Assembly: GCA_023381565.1 (NCBI GenBank)
Contig: JAMCRR010000018.1
Span: 23,316 to 79,474 of the forward strand
Reading direction: 5' to 3'
Source of the DNA: Chloroflexota bacterium
GTDB lineage: Bacteria > Chloroflexota > Anaerolineae > Anaerolineales > Anaerolineaceae
DNA: 56,159 nucleotides
Part shown: positions 7,523-16,816 of the stretch, in pieces
Numbering within the stretch: position 1 is the first letter of the stretch
How the letters are laid out: every line of letters begins with the position of its first letter
Program-made: the position numbers and the translations under genes
The notes under the pieces: model-generated
Database searches by the model: none
Told to the model about the DNA's origin: nothing
Seen by the model: only the letters and a program-made list of their open reading frames with translations

Positions 7523-10500
7523 ATGGACGACGACACTGCCTCAAAAATTGAACACCCTGACGAAACCTCTATACAAGCCCCGGAGGCACTTGAAGCGCAC
7601 GGAGAGAATCCCGCCACCGCTGTCGAAGCCTCCGAGCCTGGTGAACCACAAGCAGAATCCTTAAAAGTTGAGACAATTGAAGACAGCGCAAACCTGGAGC
7701 CGGCCAAGCCGGAAGAGCCGCCTGCGACAGACCAGATCGAGATAGCGGAGTCTGAGGGAAATGGCTCTCCGGAGCCCGGCAGCTTCTCTGGCGTAGAAGA
7801 GCGCCACCCCACCGGCACGCCCGACCAGACGGGAGGCTGGTATGGCGAGGCGCTGCCCGCAGAGCCGTTCGATGCCGGCAAGACGCAGCCCGTGCGCGTG
7901 AAGGAGCCTGTCGATGGCGCCGCTGCCACGCAGGATATCCCTGCGCCTGGGACGCCCAGTTTGCCCGACTCCCAGAGCAGCAGCACGGTAACTGAGCGCG
8001 TCTTCCCGAAAAGGCGCTACTCAGGCAAGCTGGTTCACCCCCCCGCCATCGATCAGGACGGCATGCCTTTACCAAATCGTGTAAATGAAATCGACCCGTT
8101 TGCCACGCGGGTTACACCGGCTGCTTACCAGGTCAGCGCACCGCGCGCCATCGGGAAAACCCCCTCGGCTGCTTCGATCGCCGATACCCGACCGCTCCAC
8201 CTGCGCCGTTCTAGCTGGCGCAAATCCGCTGGATGCGCCTTGCGGGGCTTAATCGGCCTGTTGTTTGTCGCCGTCTTGCTGGGGCTCGCCGCCGGTTCTT
8301 TCGGCGTTTATCAGTACTATACGATCGCCGCCACGCTGCCGAATGTGAGCGACCTGCGCCAGAAAGCCTCGCAGTTTGAGACCACGCGCATCCTCGACCG
8401 GAATGGGAACGTGTTATACGAAATCCTGGACCCGAATGCCGGGCGGCGCACCTACGTCCCCCTGGATAAAATCTCCCCATATTTAATCGCCGCCACCCTG
8501 GCGACCGAAGACAAAGATTTCTATACACATCCCGGGTTTGACCCTTTATCCATCATCCGTGCCCTGTACCAGAACTATACCTCCAGCGCGATCACATCCG
8601 GCGCCTCGACCATCACGCAACAGCTGGCGCGTGCATTGCTCATGACCCCCGAGGAACGCAATCAGCGCACCATCCAGCGCAAAGCGCGTGAGATCGTGCT
8701 GGCAGCTGAAATCACCCGGCGCTACAGCAAGGATGAAATCCTGGAGCTGTATCTCAACGAAAACTATTACGGCAACCTGGCATACGGCATCGAGGCTGCT
8801 GCAGAGACGTATTTCAATACTACGGCCGATAAATTGACCCTACCGGAAGCGGCTTTTCTGGCGGGCCTACCTCAAGCGCCCTCCGTGTACGACATTTATA
8901 CAAACCGTGATCAAACCCTGAACCGCCAGAAAGCCGTTTTGATCCTGATGTACCAGGATAGCCAGGAGAAGAACTGCATCGACGTCAGCAATAATCGCCA
9001 GCCGGTGTGTGTGAGCGAGACCGATGTAGCCAATGCAGCCGCAGAGACCGAATCCTACGAGTTCAAACCGCCGGCGATGGATATTCGCTACCCCCACTGG
9101 GTCACTTACGTGCGGTCGCTGCTGGAAGAGCAGTTTGATCCACAAACGATCTACCGCTCCGGATTCACGGTCTATACCACGCTCGACCCCGGGCTGCAGG
9201 ACCAGGCACAGCAAATTGTGAAGGATCAGGTAGATAAGCTGGCCGACAAACACGTTACCGACGGGGCCCTGGTGGCCATTAAACCGAATACCGGCGAGAT
9301 TCTGGCCATGGTTGGCTCGGCAGATTTCTATAACGATGCCATTGCCGGGCAGGTGAACATGGCTATCAGCCAGACACGCCAGCCGGGGTCGGCGATCAAG
9401 CCGCTCACCTACGTGGCGGCTTTTGAAAAAGGATGGACACCGGCAACCTTAATTTGGGATGTGCCCACCGGTTTTCCTCCCTCAGGCGACCCGAACGACC
9501 CCCGACCGCCGTACGAGCCAACAAACTACGACGAAAAATTCCACGGCCCCGTAACGGTACGCACGGCGCTGGCCAACTCGTATAATATCCCTGCCGTCAA
9601 AACGCTGAACTTCGTGGGCATCTACGGCAATGCCGACAATCCAGACCAGGGCGGGCTGATCAATTTTGCCAAGCGGTTGGGGATCACCTCGCTCACCCGC
9701 AACGACTACGGCCTCTCGCTCACCCTGGGCGGAGGCGAGATCAGTCTGTTGCAACTGACAGGAGCGTACGCGGTGTTTGCCAATGATGGCCGGTTAGTGC
9801 CGCCGGTAGCCATCACCAAGATCGTGGATTACAACGGGAATGTGGTCTATGAATATCACCCGCCGTCCGGCGATCAGGTAGTGAGACCCGAGCATGCTTT
9901 CCTGATCAGCTCGATCCTTTCCGATAACAACGCTCGCGCCCCTATGTTCGGGACCAACTCGGTGCTCAATCTGGGTTTCCCGGCCGCGGCAAAAACGGGG
10001 ACGACCAACGACTTCCGCGATAACTGGACGATGGGCTATACCCCCGACCTGGCCGTGGGTGTATGGGTGGGCAATGCTGATTACACACCCATGCTGGATA
10101 CCACCGGGGTGACCGGCGCGGCGCCGATCTGGGCTCAATTTATGAAGGTTGCCATCCAATCTCTAACCGGCGGCAACCCTGCGCCCTTTGTGAAGCCCCC
10201 GGGAGTCGTCGAAAGGGTGGTGTGCGCCGTCTCAGGGACGGAGCCTTCACAGTGGTGCAACAGCCAGCGCTCCGAATTCTTTGCCGCCGACCAACTTCCG
10301 CCCAGCAGCGCAAATGATCTTTGGCAAAAAGCCACCGTGGATACCTGGACCGGCCTGTCTGCCTCTTCAGCCTGCGGTGACTATACCGAGGATAAGTTTG
10401 CCCTGAACGTCAAAGATCCCACGGCGATCAATTGGATCAAGACCGCGCAGAAAGGGGAAGATTGGGCCGTCTCGTTAGGATTTACCAAACCGATCACTTT

Positions 10501-11218
10501 CGCCCCCGAACGGGCGTGCAAGGCAGACGATCCACGACCGATCCTGTCTTTTACCGGCTTGAGCGATGGGCAAATCATCACTGCCAACACGCTGGATATC
10601 AACGGCGTGGTGGATGCCAGCGCAGATTTTGGCGAGTACCGGCTCGACTACGGGGTAGGCGACAATCCGAGCGAATGGAAAACCCTGATGGAGCACGGCA
10701 CCGCACCAATTAAGCAGCCCGGCAAGATCTATACCTGGGACCTGAAAGATATGCCGGCAGGGAGGATCACCTTACGCCTGTACCTGCAGAGCAGCAAGAA
10801 TACCTACGCGGTCAAGAAGATTCATCTGGATCTGCAAGTGCCGACCCCCACGCCCACTCTCACGGTCACGCCTTCGCCTACAGCGACTTTCACCCTGACT
10901 CCCACGCCAATTCCACCGACCAACACCCCGGTTCCGCCGACGGCTACCCGGGTGCCGCCCACCTCAACCCCGTTGCCACCAACGTCAACGCCACTACCGC
11001 CAACTGCGACCCCGTTACCACCTTCGGCAACACCGGTAACGCCGACTGCCACACAGGCCCCGCCAACCAATACATCTGCCCCACCCACTGCCACATCCTC
11101 GCCGCCTACCGAGACGCAGACGGTGACCGCAGCAGAGGCTGCCACCGCGACGCCGTCGCCAACAACCGCATCGCCCACAGCATCCCCGGATACCCCCACA
11201 CCGACGGTCGGTACTTAG
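7523..11218 (+). CDS. Class A penicillin-binding protein (GT51 transglycosylase plus transpeptidase)
   Basis: Bifunctional peptidoglycan synthase of 1231 residues, longer than usual because of extensions at both ends. Order: acidic, Pro/Glu-rich cytoplasmic region (about 1-230), membrane segment (about 236-260), GT51 domain with [12 protein letters not shown] near 325 and the STITQQLAR and RKAREIVLA motifs, transpeptidase with SxxK in QPGSAIKP (Ser about 623), SxN in SYNIP (about 684) and KTGTT (about 823), then beta-rich sequence and a Thr/Pro tail (about 1107-1231). All catalytic motifs are intact. The acidic N-terminus may recruit cytoplasmic partners and the tail may thread the wall; both are inference. 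It lies near the amidase and L,D-transpeptidase operon. Confidence 0.95.
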   Translation: MDDDTASKIEHPDETSIQAPEALEAHGENPATAVEASEPGEPQAESLKVETIEDSANLEPAKPEEPPATDQIEIAESEGNGSPEPGSFSGVEERHPTGTPDQTGGWYGEALPAEPFDAGKTQPVRVKEPVDGAAATQDIPAPGTPSLPDSQSSSTVTERVFPKRRYSGKLVHPPAIDQDGMPLPNRVNEIDPFATRVTPAAYQVSAPRAIGKTPSAASIADTRPLHLRRSSWRKSAGCALRGLIGLLFVAVLLGLAAGSFGVYQYYTIAATLPNVSDLRQKASQFETTRILDRNGNVLYEILDPNAGRRTYVPLDKISPYLIAATLATEDKDFYTHPGFDPLSIIRALYQNYTSSAITSGASTITQQLARALLMTPEERNQRTIQRKAREIVLAAEITRRYSKDEILELYLNENYYGNLAYGIEAAAETYFNTTADKLTLPEAAFLAGLPQAPSVYDIYTNRDQTLNRQKAVLILMYQDSQEKNCIDVSNNRQPVCVSETDVANAAAETESYEFKPPAMDIRYPHWVTYVRSLLEEQFDPQTIYRSGFTVYTTLDPGLQDQAQQIVKDQVDKLADKHVTDGALVAIKPNTGEILAMVGSADFYNDAIAGQVNMAISQTRQPGSAIKPLTYVAAFEKGWTPATLIWDVPTGFPPSGDPNDPRPPYEPTNYDEKFHGPVTVRTALANSYNIPAVKTLNFVGIYGNADNPDQGGLINFAKRLGITSLTRNDYGLSLTLGGGEISLLQLTGAYAVFANDGRLVPPVAITKIVDYNGNVVYEYHPPSGDQVVRPEHAFLISSILSDNNARAPMFGTNSVLNLGFPAAAKTGTTNDFRDNWTMGYTPDLAVGVWVGNADYTPMLDTTGVTGAAPIWAQFMKVAIQSLTGGNPAPFVKPPGVVERVVCAVSGTEPSQWCNSQRSEFFAADQLPPSSANDLWQKATVDTWTGLSASSACGDYTEDKFALNVKDPTAINWIKTAQKGEDWAVSLGFTKPITFAPERACKADDPRPILSFTGLSDGQIITANTLDINGVVDASADFGEYRLDYGVGDNPSEWKTLMEHGTAPIKQPGKIYTWDLKDMPAGRITLRLYLQSSKNTYAVKKIHLDLQVPTPTPTLTVTPSPTATFTLTPTPIPPTNTPVPPTATRVPPTSTPLPPTSTPLPPTATPLPPSATPVTPTATQAPPTNTSAPPTATSSPPTETQTVTAAEAATATPSPTTASPTASPDTPTPTVGT

Positions 11219-11278
11219 GAGAATCCCGCGACGATCGACCGCGTTTAATTCCCTATTGGTCTGCAGGGGTGGCGGCGA

Positions 11279-13513
11279 TCAAAACATGTTCATTTGGGCT
11301 TCAATAAATTCGGGCGGGTCGCGCTCGATCTGAAGCTGCCACGTTTCACGCGTCAGCAGGGGATTATCGGCCAGGTTGCGCAGGTGGCGGAATTTTACAA
11401 AACGCCAGCCCGCAGAAACGGCCTGGCTGAGCTGGGGATCCAACTTCAATTTGAGGGTCAACAGGTTCACCCGGCTACCTGGGATGACGACCAGGCAGCG
11501 CTCCGGGGGAAAATTATTCGCATAGATAAAGGGAGACAACGCGGCGGAGATGACCGGGTAAAACACGAAAGCCGGAATCCCGCTTTCGTCAAACCATACC
11601 AGTGGGGTCTCATCGCGGACGCGAAAACCGAGCTGCTTCCCGATGCGGGCCAAGATGCGCCGGATTTCGGCGATATCGCTGCGGCGGGCATCGGGCTGTT
11701 CCTGTCCCCGCAGCTGCCAACCTCCACTCGGACTTTGCTCGCCATACGAACCCAGGCAAGCTTTCAAAAAGGTTAACGAAGGGGTCTGCAATCCGGGGAA
11801 GGCAGTAAAAAGCTTGAGGACGAGCGCTTCCCAACTGTAGCCGGGGTTTTCTTGCAGTGTACTCGATATGGCCGTTTCTACGCGGTCAGATAGACTCATA
11901 GCTGCAGGCGGCTCGAACAGCCCCCACGAACCGGCTTCCAGGCTGTGTTCTCCCCCCCCGTAATGCAGGAGCAAAGCCCGGTCTGAGAATGCCTGGCGAA
12001 ACCAGGCGTGCAGGCGCGTCAAATCATCGGGAAGGTCGGGAGGAGGCTGCGGCCTGAAGGCGTGCGCCTGCGCAAGGTCAACCAGAGCGCGGCTGTGCAG
12101 GGGAAGGTACTCCGCAGGCTCTCCCCGCCGGATTAACTCGTCCTGGATGGAGATTTTGATCAACTGCACGGGGTCTGCCGCGGAGGAGGTCTTCTTAATA
12201 TCTGCAGGGCGCCAGAGGACCTGTGCCATGCTCGCCTCGGGATTCAAAGCCAGTCCCTCGACGGAGAATCCGGCAGCTTCGGAGGCGAGAAAGGCAGCCG
12301 AGAGAAAAGCAGGTTCGGCTTCGGTCAGGATACCAAAAAAAGAGATGGAGGGATTGAGATGATGCGCCAGGCTGCTGAACGACGCTTCCAGGGCTGCAGC
12401 ATGCCAGTTCCAATCGTAGCGGCGCCTGGTTAGAACGCCTTTCAGCGGGGCGACCGCCTCGCGGCCCCACAACCAGCCAGACCACAGCGCCGAAAGCGTC
12501 CAAAAAGCCTGGTTGGGGCGCGGTAGGACGGAAATGACCGCCTGGATGGCCAAATTGCTGAGCCCGCCGGCAAATAGGTCTTTCAGCCGGCCCTGGAACA
12601 GGCTGATCCCGCCAGTTTCTGGTGGCTGCTCAGGCCAGTGGACGAGGGGAACTTGAGCCGAAGCACCCGCCCATTCTGGAATAGCTTCTTCCAGTGCCAA
12701 CCAGAGATTGTTTTCGCGGAAGCGCGGCGGGATGGCAAGCTGGCGCGGACGGGCGCGGACGGTGGGGTACGCCCAAAGCGTATTAGCCATGTCGCAGGTC
12801 GATAGAAGCAGGGCGTAGGCCAGCTTCCTTCGCTCGGGGGGCATATCCAGCGCATCCAGCTTGTTGATCAGGGTAAAGAGCACGTACAGTGGGCGGGGAA
12901 GATAGCAGCTCAGCGCCTCTTCGACGCCGAGGCGGCTGGGGTCGTCGATCGAAGCCACGCGTTCCAGCGCCCACGACCGGTGCAGGGTGCCTGAAGCAAA
13001 ACCGCCCAGGTGTTCGAGATCGGTGGGTTGGATGGGTCGCTCCCCCTCGTCTCCGCAGTAAGGACAGGTGTAAAGGCGGGCATAGGGGTTGGACGCCTGT
13101 TTCTCCCACAAGAATGCCCGCGCGGGAATGGACCTCCCGCAGCCGGCGCAGTCGGTGGCATATAAAGATTGGATGTGCGGCTCGAGGCGCTCTGCGCCTC
13201 TGTAGGCTGACGCCAGCTCAGCCAGGGCAGCTTGATAATCAGCCGGTCGTGGTGCGGTGGCGAGGTTTTCGAGGACGAAGCGGGTGACCGGGTTATTCAC
13301 AGCCACGAGGATGCGCCTGCCAGACTGAGCGGCTTCGAGCGCCGTGCGCGGCGAGGTGCCAAACGGGTCGAGGATCCAGGCCCCGGGCGGCGAATTCTCG
13401 TTCAGCCAGGTGGAGAGGATGCCTGTGGGAAGTGGAGGCAGGTAGCGCCCCAGTGGGCCACCGGCGCCTGGGTTCTCGCGGCCGGGTAGGTAGACCATCT
13501 CCAGCGGGTTCAT
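11279..13513 (-). CDS. Degenerate DNA-methyltransferase-like protein with a zinc ribbon
   Basis: 744 residues. The N-terminus looks like the SAM-binding part of a beta-class DNA methyltransferase (WILDPFGTSPRTALEAAQSGRRILVAVNNP, shown here in pieces: ILDPF at 47-51, TALEAA at 57-62), but the usual DPFxGSGTT glycine loop is FGTSPRT. A four-cysteine zinc ribbon follows (Cys122, 125, 150, 153). Near 329-337, where a DPPY catalytic motif is expected before an FW.LS.LW segment, the sequence reads VLPRPNQAFW. Both SAM binding and methyl transfer therefore look lost or changed. The C-terminal third is of unknown fold. It converges on the PBP gene. Function unknown; I infer a structural or binding role derived from a methyltransferase. 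Confidence 0.6.
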   Translation of the reverse strand: MNPLEMVYLPGRENPGAGGPLGRYLPPLPTGILSTWLNENSPPGAWILDPFGTSPRTALEAAQSGRRILVAVNNPVTRFVLENLATAPRPADYQAALAELASAYRGAERLEPHIQSLYATDCAGCGRSIPARAFLWEKQASNPYARLYTCPYCGDEGERPIQPTDLEHLGGFASGTLHRSWALERVASIDDPSRLGVEEALSCYLPRPLYVLFTLINKLDALDMPPERRKLAYALLLSTCDMANTLWAYPTVRARPRQLAIPPRFRENNLWLALEEAIPEWAGASAQVPLVHWPEQPPETGGISLFQGRLKDLFAGGLSNLAIQAVISVLPRPNQAFWTLSALWSGWLWGREAVAPLKGVLTRRRYDWNWHAAALEASFSSLAHHLNPSISFFGILTEAEPAFLSAAFLASEAAGFSVEGLALNPEASMAQVLWRPADIKKTSSAADPVQLIKISIQDELIRRGEPAEYLPLHSRALVDLAQAHAFRPQPPPDLPDDLTRLHAWFRQAFSDRALLLHYGGGEHSLEAGSWGLFEPPAAMSLSDRVETAISSTLQENPGYSWEALVLKLFTAFPGLQTPSLTFLKACLGSYGEQSPSGGWQLRGQEQPDARRSDIAEIRRILARIGKQLGFRVRDETPLVWFDESGIPAFVFYPVISAALSPFIYANNFPPERCLVVIPGSRVNLLTLKLKLDPQLSQAVSAGWRFVKFRHLRNLADNPLLTRETWQLQIERDPPEFIEAQMNMF

Positions 13514-13622
13514 GCCGATTCCTCTACCAGTATAATGAAATTGAATGAAATAGGATAGCAGTGGGAGAAGATTTTGCTCCGGTTATAATCTGAGCTGCCT
13601 CCTCTTAATGGTTTAAGGAAGG

Positions 13623-13910
13623 TTACTCGTGAGATGGGCCAGTTTTAAAGATATCGCCAATTAGGCCCACCCGGCTTAATCTTTTGGCGAGGGATAAGTG
13701 GTCGGGCACGTCACGCAAGAAATCGAGAATGATCCTGCGCAGCTCATCGTCTGAAAGCTGGTCAGGATGCTCCCAGATTTCGTTAAACCGGTCCAGCTCT
13801 GGTTTCCAATTGGTCAGATGGTAGGCGATATCTTCCGCTGCCCCCCGGTGTTCTCCGGCGGCGATGAATGCCGAAATAATTCGTTCAGACAATTGATGGG
13901 GTTCTACCAT
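13623..13910 (-). CDS. Small helical protein of unknown function
   Basis: 95 residues, predicted mostly alpha-helical and soluble, rich in charged residues (AFIAAGEHRGAAEDIAYHL, DELRRIILDFLRD). I do not recognise a family and see no helix-turn-helix signature. The gene is convincing: GGAGGG precedes the ATG, and a consensus promoter overlapping an 18-bp palindrome lies just upstream. That arrangement suggests tight regulation by a dimeric repressor. It sits between the methyltransferase-like gene and the HD-GYP signalling gene, all on the minus strand. Confidence 0.7.
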   Translation of the reverse strand: MVEPHQLSERIISAFIAAGEHRGAAEDIAYHLTNWKPELDRFNEIWEHPDQLSDDELRRIILDFLRDVPDHLSLAKRLSRVGLIGDIFKTGPSHE

Positions 13911-13978
13911 AGCAACCCTCCTGGAGCTCTATCCGAAAACCGAGCTCAGAGCGACCTTGCCAGATTCCAGATAGATCC

Positions 13979-14017
13979 GATATGATTAATCATATCCTTT
14001 GTAAGAGGGGATTGCAA
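13979..14017 (-). promoter_or_regulatory. Promoter with a perfect 18-bp palindrome over the -10 (operator)
   Basis: Minus strand: TTGCAA (14012-14017), a 17-base spacer, TATGAT (13989-13994). The palindrome GATATGATTAATCATATC occupies 13979-13996, covering the -10 and the expected transcription start. A symmetric site there would block RNA polymerase when bound. It drives the 95-residue protein gene. Confidence 0.7.
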
Positions 14018-14034
14018 GAGAGCTTTGCGGGAAA

Positions 14035-16353
14035 TTACCAGTCCATACTGAGGAACAGGCGGGTCAGGTCTGGATCGAACTGCGTGCCGCTCAGCTCTGC
14101 AATGTGCTTCAGGGTTTTCTCGCGCTCCCAGCCCAACCGGTAAGGCCGGTCTGAGATCAGCCCATCGTAGACGTCTGCCAGCGAGAACAGGCGCGCCGAG
14201 AGAGGGATTTCCTCGCCACGAAGCCGCCGCGGGTAACCGTTACCGTCCCACCACTCGTGGTGACAGTAGGGGATATCCAGCGCCGGTCGCAGGAACTCGA
14301 TGGGCGAGAGCAGGTCGTATGCATAAACCGGATGTTTGCGGATGATGGTCCATTCTTCATCGTTCAGCGGCCCGGGTTTATGCAAGATCGAATCGGGGAT
14401 GGCCATCTTTCCGATGTCGTGCAGCAGCGCTCCCCGGCGAATGTGGATCAGGTCGCTTTCACGAATGCCGGCCGCTCGCGCCAGGGTCAGCGTGATTTCG
14501 GTAACGCGTTGAGTATGGCCCTCTGTGCCCGAGTCGCGCAGATCGAGGGCGCGCGACCAGCCTTCGATGGTGCCGTCGTAGGCCAGCGCCAGATTAATAT
14601 TCGACCGCTGAAGGTTATCGAACAGCTCGGCGTTATCGATCGCAATTGCCGCCTGCCCGGCCAGTGTTTCGAGGAAGTTCAACCACTCCGGGTTCGGATA
14701 AAATGGCGTGCGGTGGAACAGCTCTAGAACGCCTTTCACCTGCCCCTTGGCCACCAGCGGGACTGCAAAGTATGCGGCAAAATCTTCTCCATGCACGCGC
14801 AGGTGGATATCGGGTGCCTCTTTTTCCTGATGGATGTCCGAAATGCTGATCACGCGGCGCTCGATCACCGATCGGTGGGCATACCCGGCGGTGAACGACC
14901 GTGAGGCCGGCGGCAGGTTGTAGCGAAACCCGTGGCTGGCCACGTGCTCTAAAGACTGCGACTCAGAATTGAACAGCAGCACATCGGCTGCGTGGACGGA
15001 GAGCTGGGTGACGACCTGGTCGACCAGCACGCGGAGTGTCAGGTGAATATCCAGGCTTGACGTGATGGCTTTATCGATCTCGCGCAGAGCGCTCAGGTGC
15101 TGTAGGCGAAGCTCGGTCTCCTCATGCAGGCTCGAACGGTGGATGGCGCTGGCAGCGATCTCGGAGATGGCGGTGAGCAGGCGGACCTCAATGGAGTTGA
15201 ACTCCATCTCGCGCCCTGCCAGCAGGATACCGATGACATGCCCCTGGGCCAGGAGAGGAATACCGGCCAGCATGTACGGCTGGTCCAATGGACCCAGGCA
15301 CGAAAGGTCATCTCCGGGGGAGGCATGTTCCATTACCATCTGGCGAGAAGATACAATCCGTCCGACGAACCCCTCTTCTGCAGGGACGCGCTTACCGCTG
15401 GTATTAATGAATGGACCGCGCGCCAGGGTGACCACCATCTCATCTTTCGCCGGATCGTAGAGACAGATCGAGGCGCCCTGGGCTTTGACCAATCCCACTA
15501 CCTGGTCGAGGATCACGGGCAGCATCTCCGAACGGGTCTGGGCCGTGCGCAAGGCATTCGCCACCATGACAATCCCCTCGAGCTCGCGCTGGTGTTCCTT
15601 GCGCTCGGTGATATCCTGCTCGATATCGATATAGTTGGTGATCTCGCCGTTACCGTTGCGCACCGGAGTAATGGTCATCTCGGCCATATAGGTGCTTCCA
15701 TCGCGGTGGCGGTTCATGATCTCTCCATGCCAGACCGACCCGGACCGGATCGTCTCCCACATGGCGGCATAGGATGATGAGTCGTGGGCGCGCGGGTTAG
15801 CCAGGTGAGATTGGTGCCCGACTGCCTGCTGGAAGGTGTAGCCGGTCATGTGCGTAAACGCCGCGTTCACCCAGACGATCGTCCCAGCTTGGTCAGTGAT
15901 GACGACGGTGTTGGCAGCCGCCTCGAGGGCTGTGCTCAGCAGGGTGAGACGCTCTTCGGCTTCGTGTTTGGTGCGGGCGAGCTGATTCTCGTGCAGGGCA
16001 TTCCTTACTGCGGGGCCGAGGCGCGCCAGGCGGTCTTTAATCAGATAATCGGCAGCGCCTTGCTTCATGCATTCGACGGCGACCTCTTCGCTGTTGGTGC
16101 CCGTGTTAACGATGAATGGGATATTCAGTCCGCTCTCTTGCAGGTGGTGTAGGGCTTGAAGAGCGTTGTATTGGGGCAGGGAATAATCGGCCAGGATGAG
16201 GTCGATCTCCTTGTTCAAGGCAGCCTCAAACTCGCCTTCTGTCTCGACCCGCTTCCAGGTAACCTCAAAGCCGGACCGGCGCAGCTCGTGAATGATCAGC
16301 TCTGCATCAGCCGGAAGATCTTCCAAAACAAGGATACTGAGAGGAACGGGCAT
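14035..16353 (-). CDS. Response regulator with PAS, two GAF domains and HD-GYP phosphodiesterase
   Basis: 772 residues. Domain order: receiver (1-125, phospho-acceptor Asp56 in ILADYSLPQ), PAS with PAC (about 135-255), GAF (about 265-400), second GAF (about 415-570), HD-GYP (about 590-772). The HD pair is in LLHDIGKMAIPD and the GYP signature in HHEWWDGNGYP, so cyclic-di-GMP hydrolysis to pGpG or GMP is expected. It follows the Rcp1-like regulator gene by 19 bases on the same strand and probably receives phosphate from the kinase encoded just upstream. The GAF and PAS ligands are unknown. Confidence 0.9.
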   Translation of the reverse strand: MPVPLSILVLEDLPADAELIIHELRRSGFEVTWKRVETEGEFEAALNKEIDLILADYSLPQYNALQALHHLQESGLNIPFIVNTGTNSEEVAVECMKQGAADYLIKDRLARLGPAVRNALHENQLARTKHEAEERLTLLSTALEAAANTVVITDQAGTIVWVNAAFTHMTGYTFQQAVGHQSHLANPRAHDSSSYAAMWETIRSGSVWHGEIMNRHRDGSTYMAEMTITPVRNGNGEITNYIDIEQDITERKEHQRELEGIVMVANALRTAQTRSEMLPVILDQVVGLVKAQGASICLYDPAKDEMVVTLARGPFINTSGKRVPAEEGFVGRIVSSRQMVMEHASPGDDLSCLGPLDQPYMLAGIPLLAQGHVIGILLAGREMEFNSIEVRLLTAISEIAASAIHRSSLHEETELRLQHLSALREIDKAITSSLDIHLTLRVLVDQVVTQLSVHAADVLLFNSESQSLEHVASHGFRYNLPPASRSFTAGYAHRSVIERRVISISDIHQEKEAPDIHLRVHGEDFAAYFAVPLVAKGQVKGVLELFHRTPFYPNPEWLNFLETLAGQAAIAIDNAELFDNLQRSNINLALAYDGTIEGWSRALDLRDSGTEGHTQRVTEITLTLARAAGIRESDLIHIRRGALLHDIGKMAIPDSILHKPGPLNDEEWTIIRKHPVYAYDLLSPIEFLRPALDIPYCHHEWWDGNGYPRRLRGEEIPLSARLFSLADVYDGLISDRPYRLGWEREKTLKHIAELSGTQFDPDLTRLFLSMDW

Positions 16354-16372
16354 TTTTTCTCCAGGGATGCAA

Positions 16373-16816
16373 TCAGGTGTTGAGTGTGTGGTTCAATGTC
16401 ATCCAATAGGTACCCAGAAGCTGGGCAACACGTGTAAATTCGGCGAAATCCACCGGTTTCACGATGTAGCTATTCGCTCCTAACTGGTAGCAACGGGTGA
16501 CATCGTTGGGATCGCTGGAGGAAGTCAATATGACTACCGGGATTGCCTGTGTATTTGGGTCTGCCTTCAGGCGTTCCAGTACCGTCCAACCATCCATGCG
16601 AGGGAGCTTCAGATCGAGCAAGATCACGTGGGGTTGGTTGGTGCGTGTGCGTTGTGCGTGGATGCCTGTACAAAAGACAAAATCGAGGGCTTCAACGCCA
16701 TCGCGTGCGACATGAATATGGTGAATGAAACTGCAGCGCTTGAGAGCGCGGATGGTCAATTCGACATCATTCGGGTTATCTTCAACCAATAACACTTCGA
16801 CCGGTTCCTCAATCAT
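16373..16816 (-). CDS. Single-domain response regulator, Rcp1-like
   Basis: 147 residues forming one CheY-like receiver of the type paired with phytochrome-like kinases. Acidic residues in LLVEDNPNDVELT, phospho-acceptor Asp in VILLDLKLPRMDGW, Thr in VVILTSS and Lys in IVKPVDF are all present. The start at 16816 (MIEEPVEV) is preferred over an earlier in-frame start because it gives a complete receiver with no extra sequence; it overlaps the kinase gene by eight bases. There is no output domain, so it should act by protein contact or phosphate relay. Confidence 0.88.
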   Translation of the reverse strand: MIEEPVEVLLVEDNPNDVELTIRALKRCSFIHHIHVARDGVEALDFVFCTGIHAQRTRTNQPHVILLDLKLPRMDGWTVLERLKADPNTQAIPVVILTSSSDPNDVTRCYQLGANSYIVKPVDFAEFTRVAQLLGTYWMTLNHTLNT

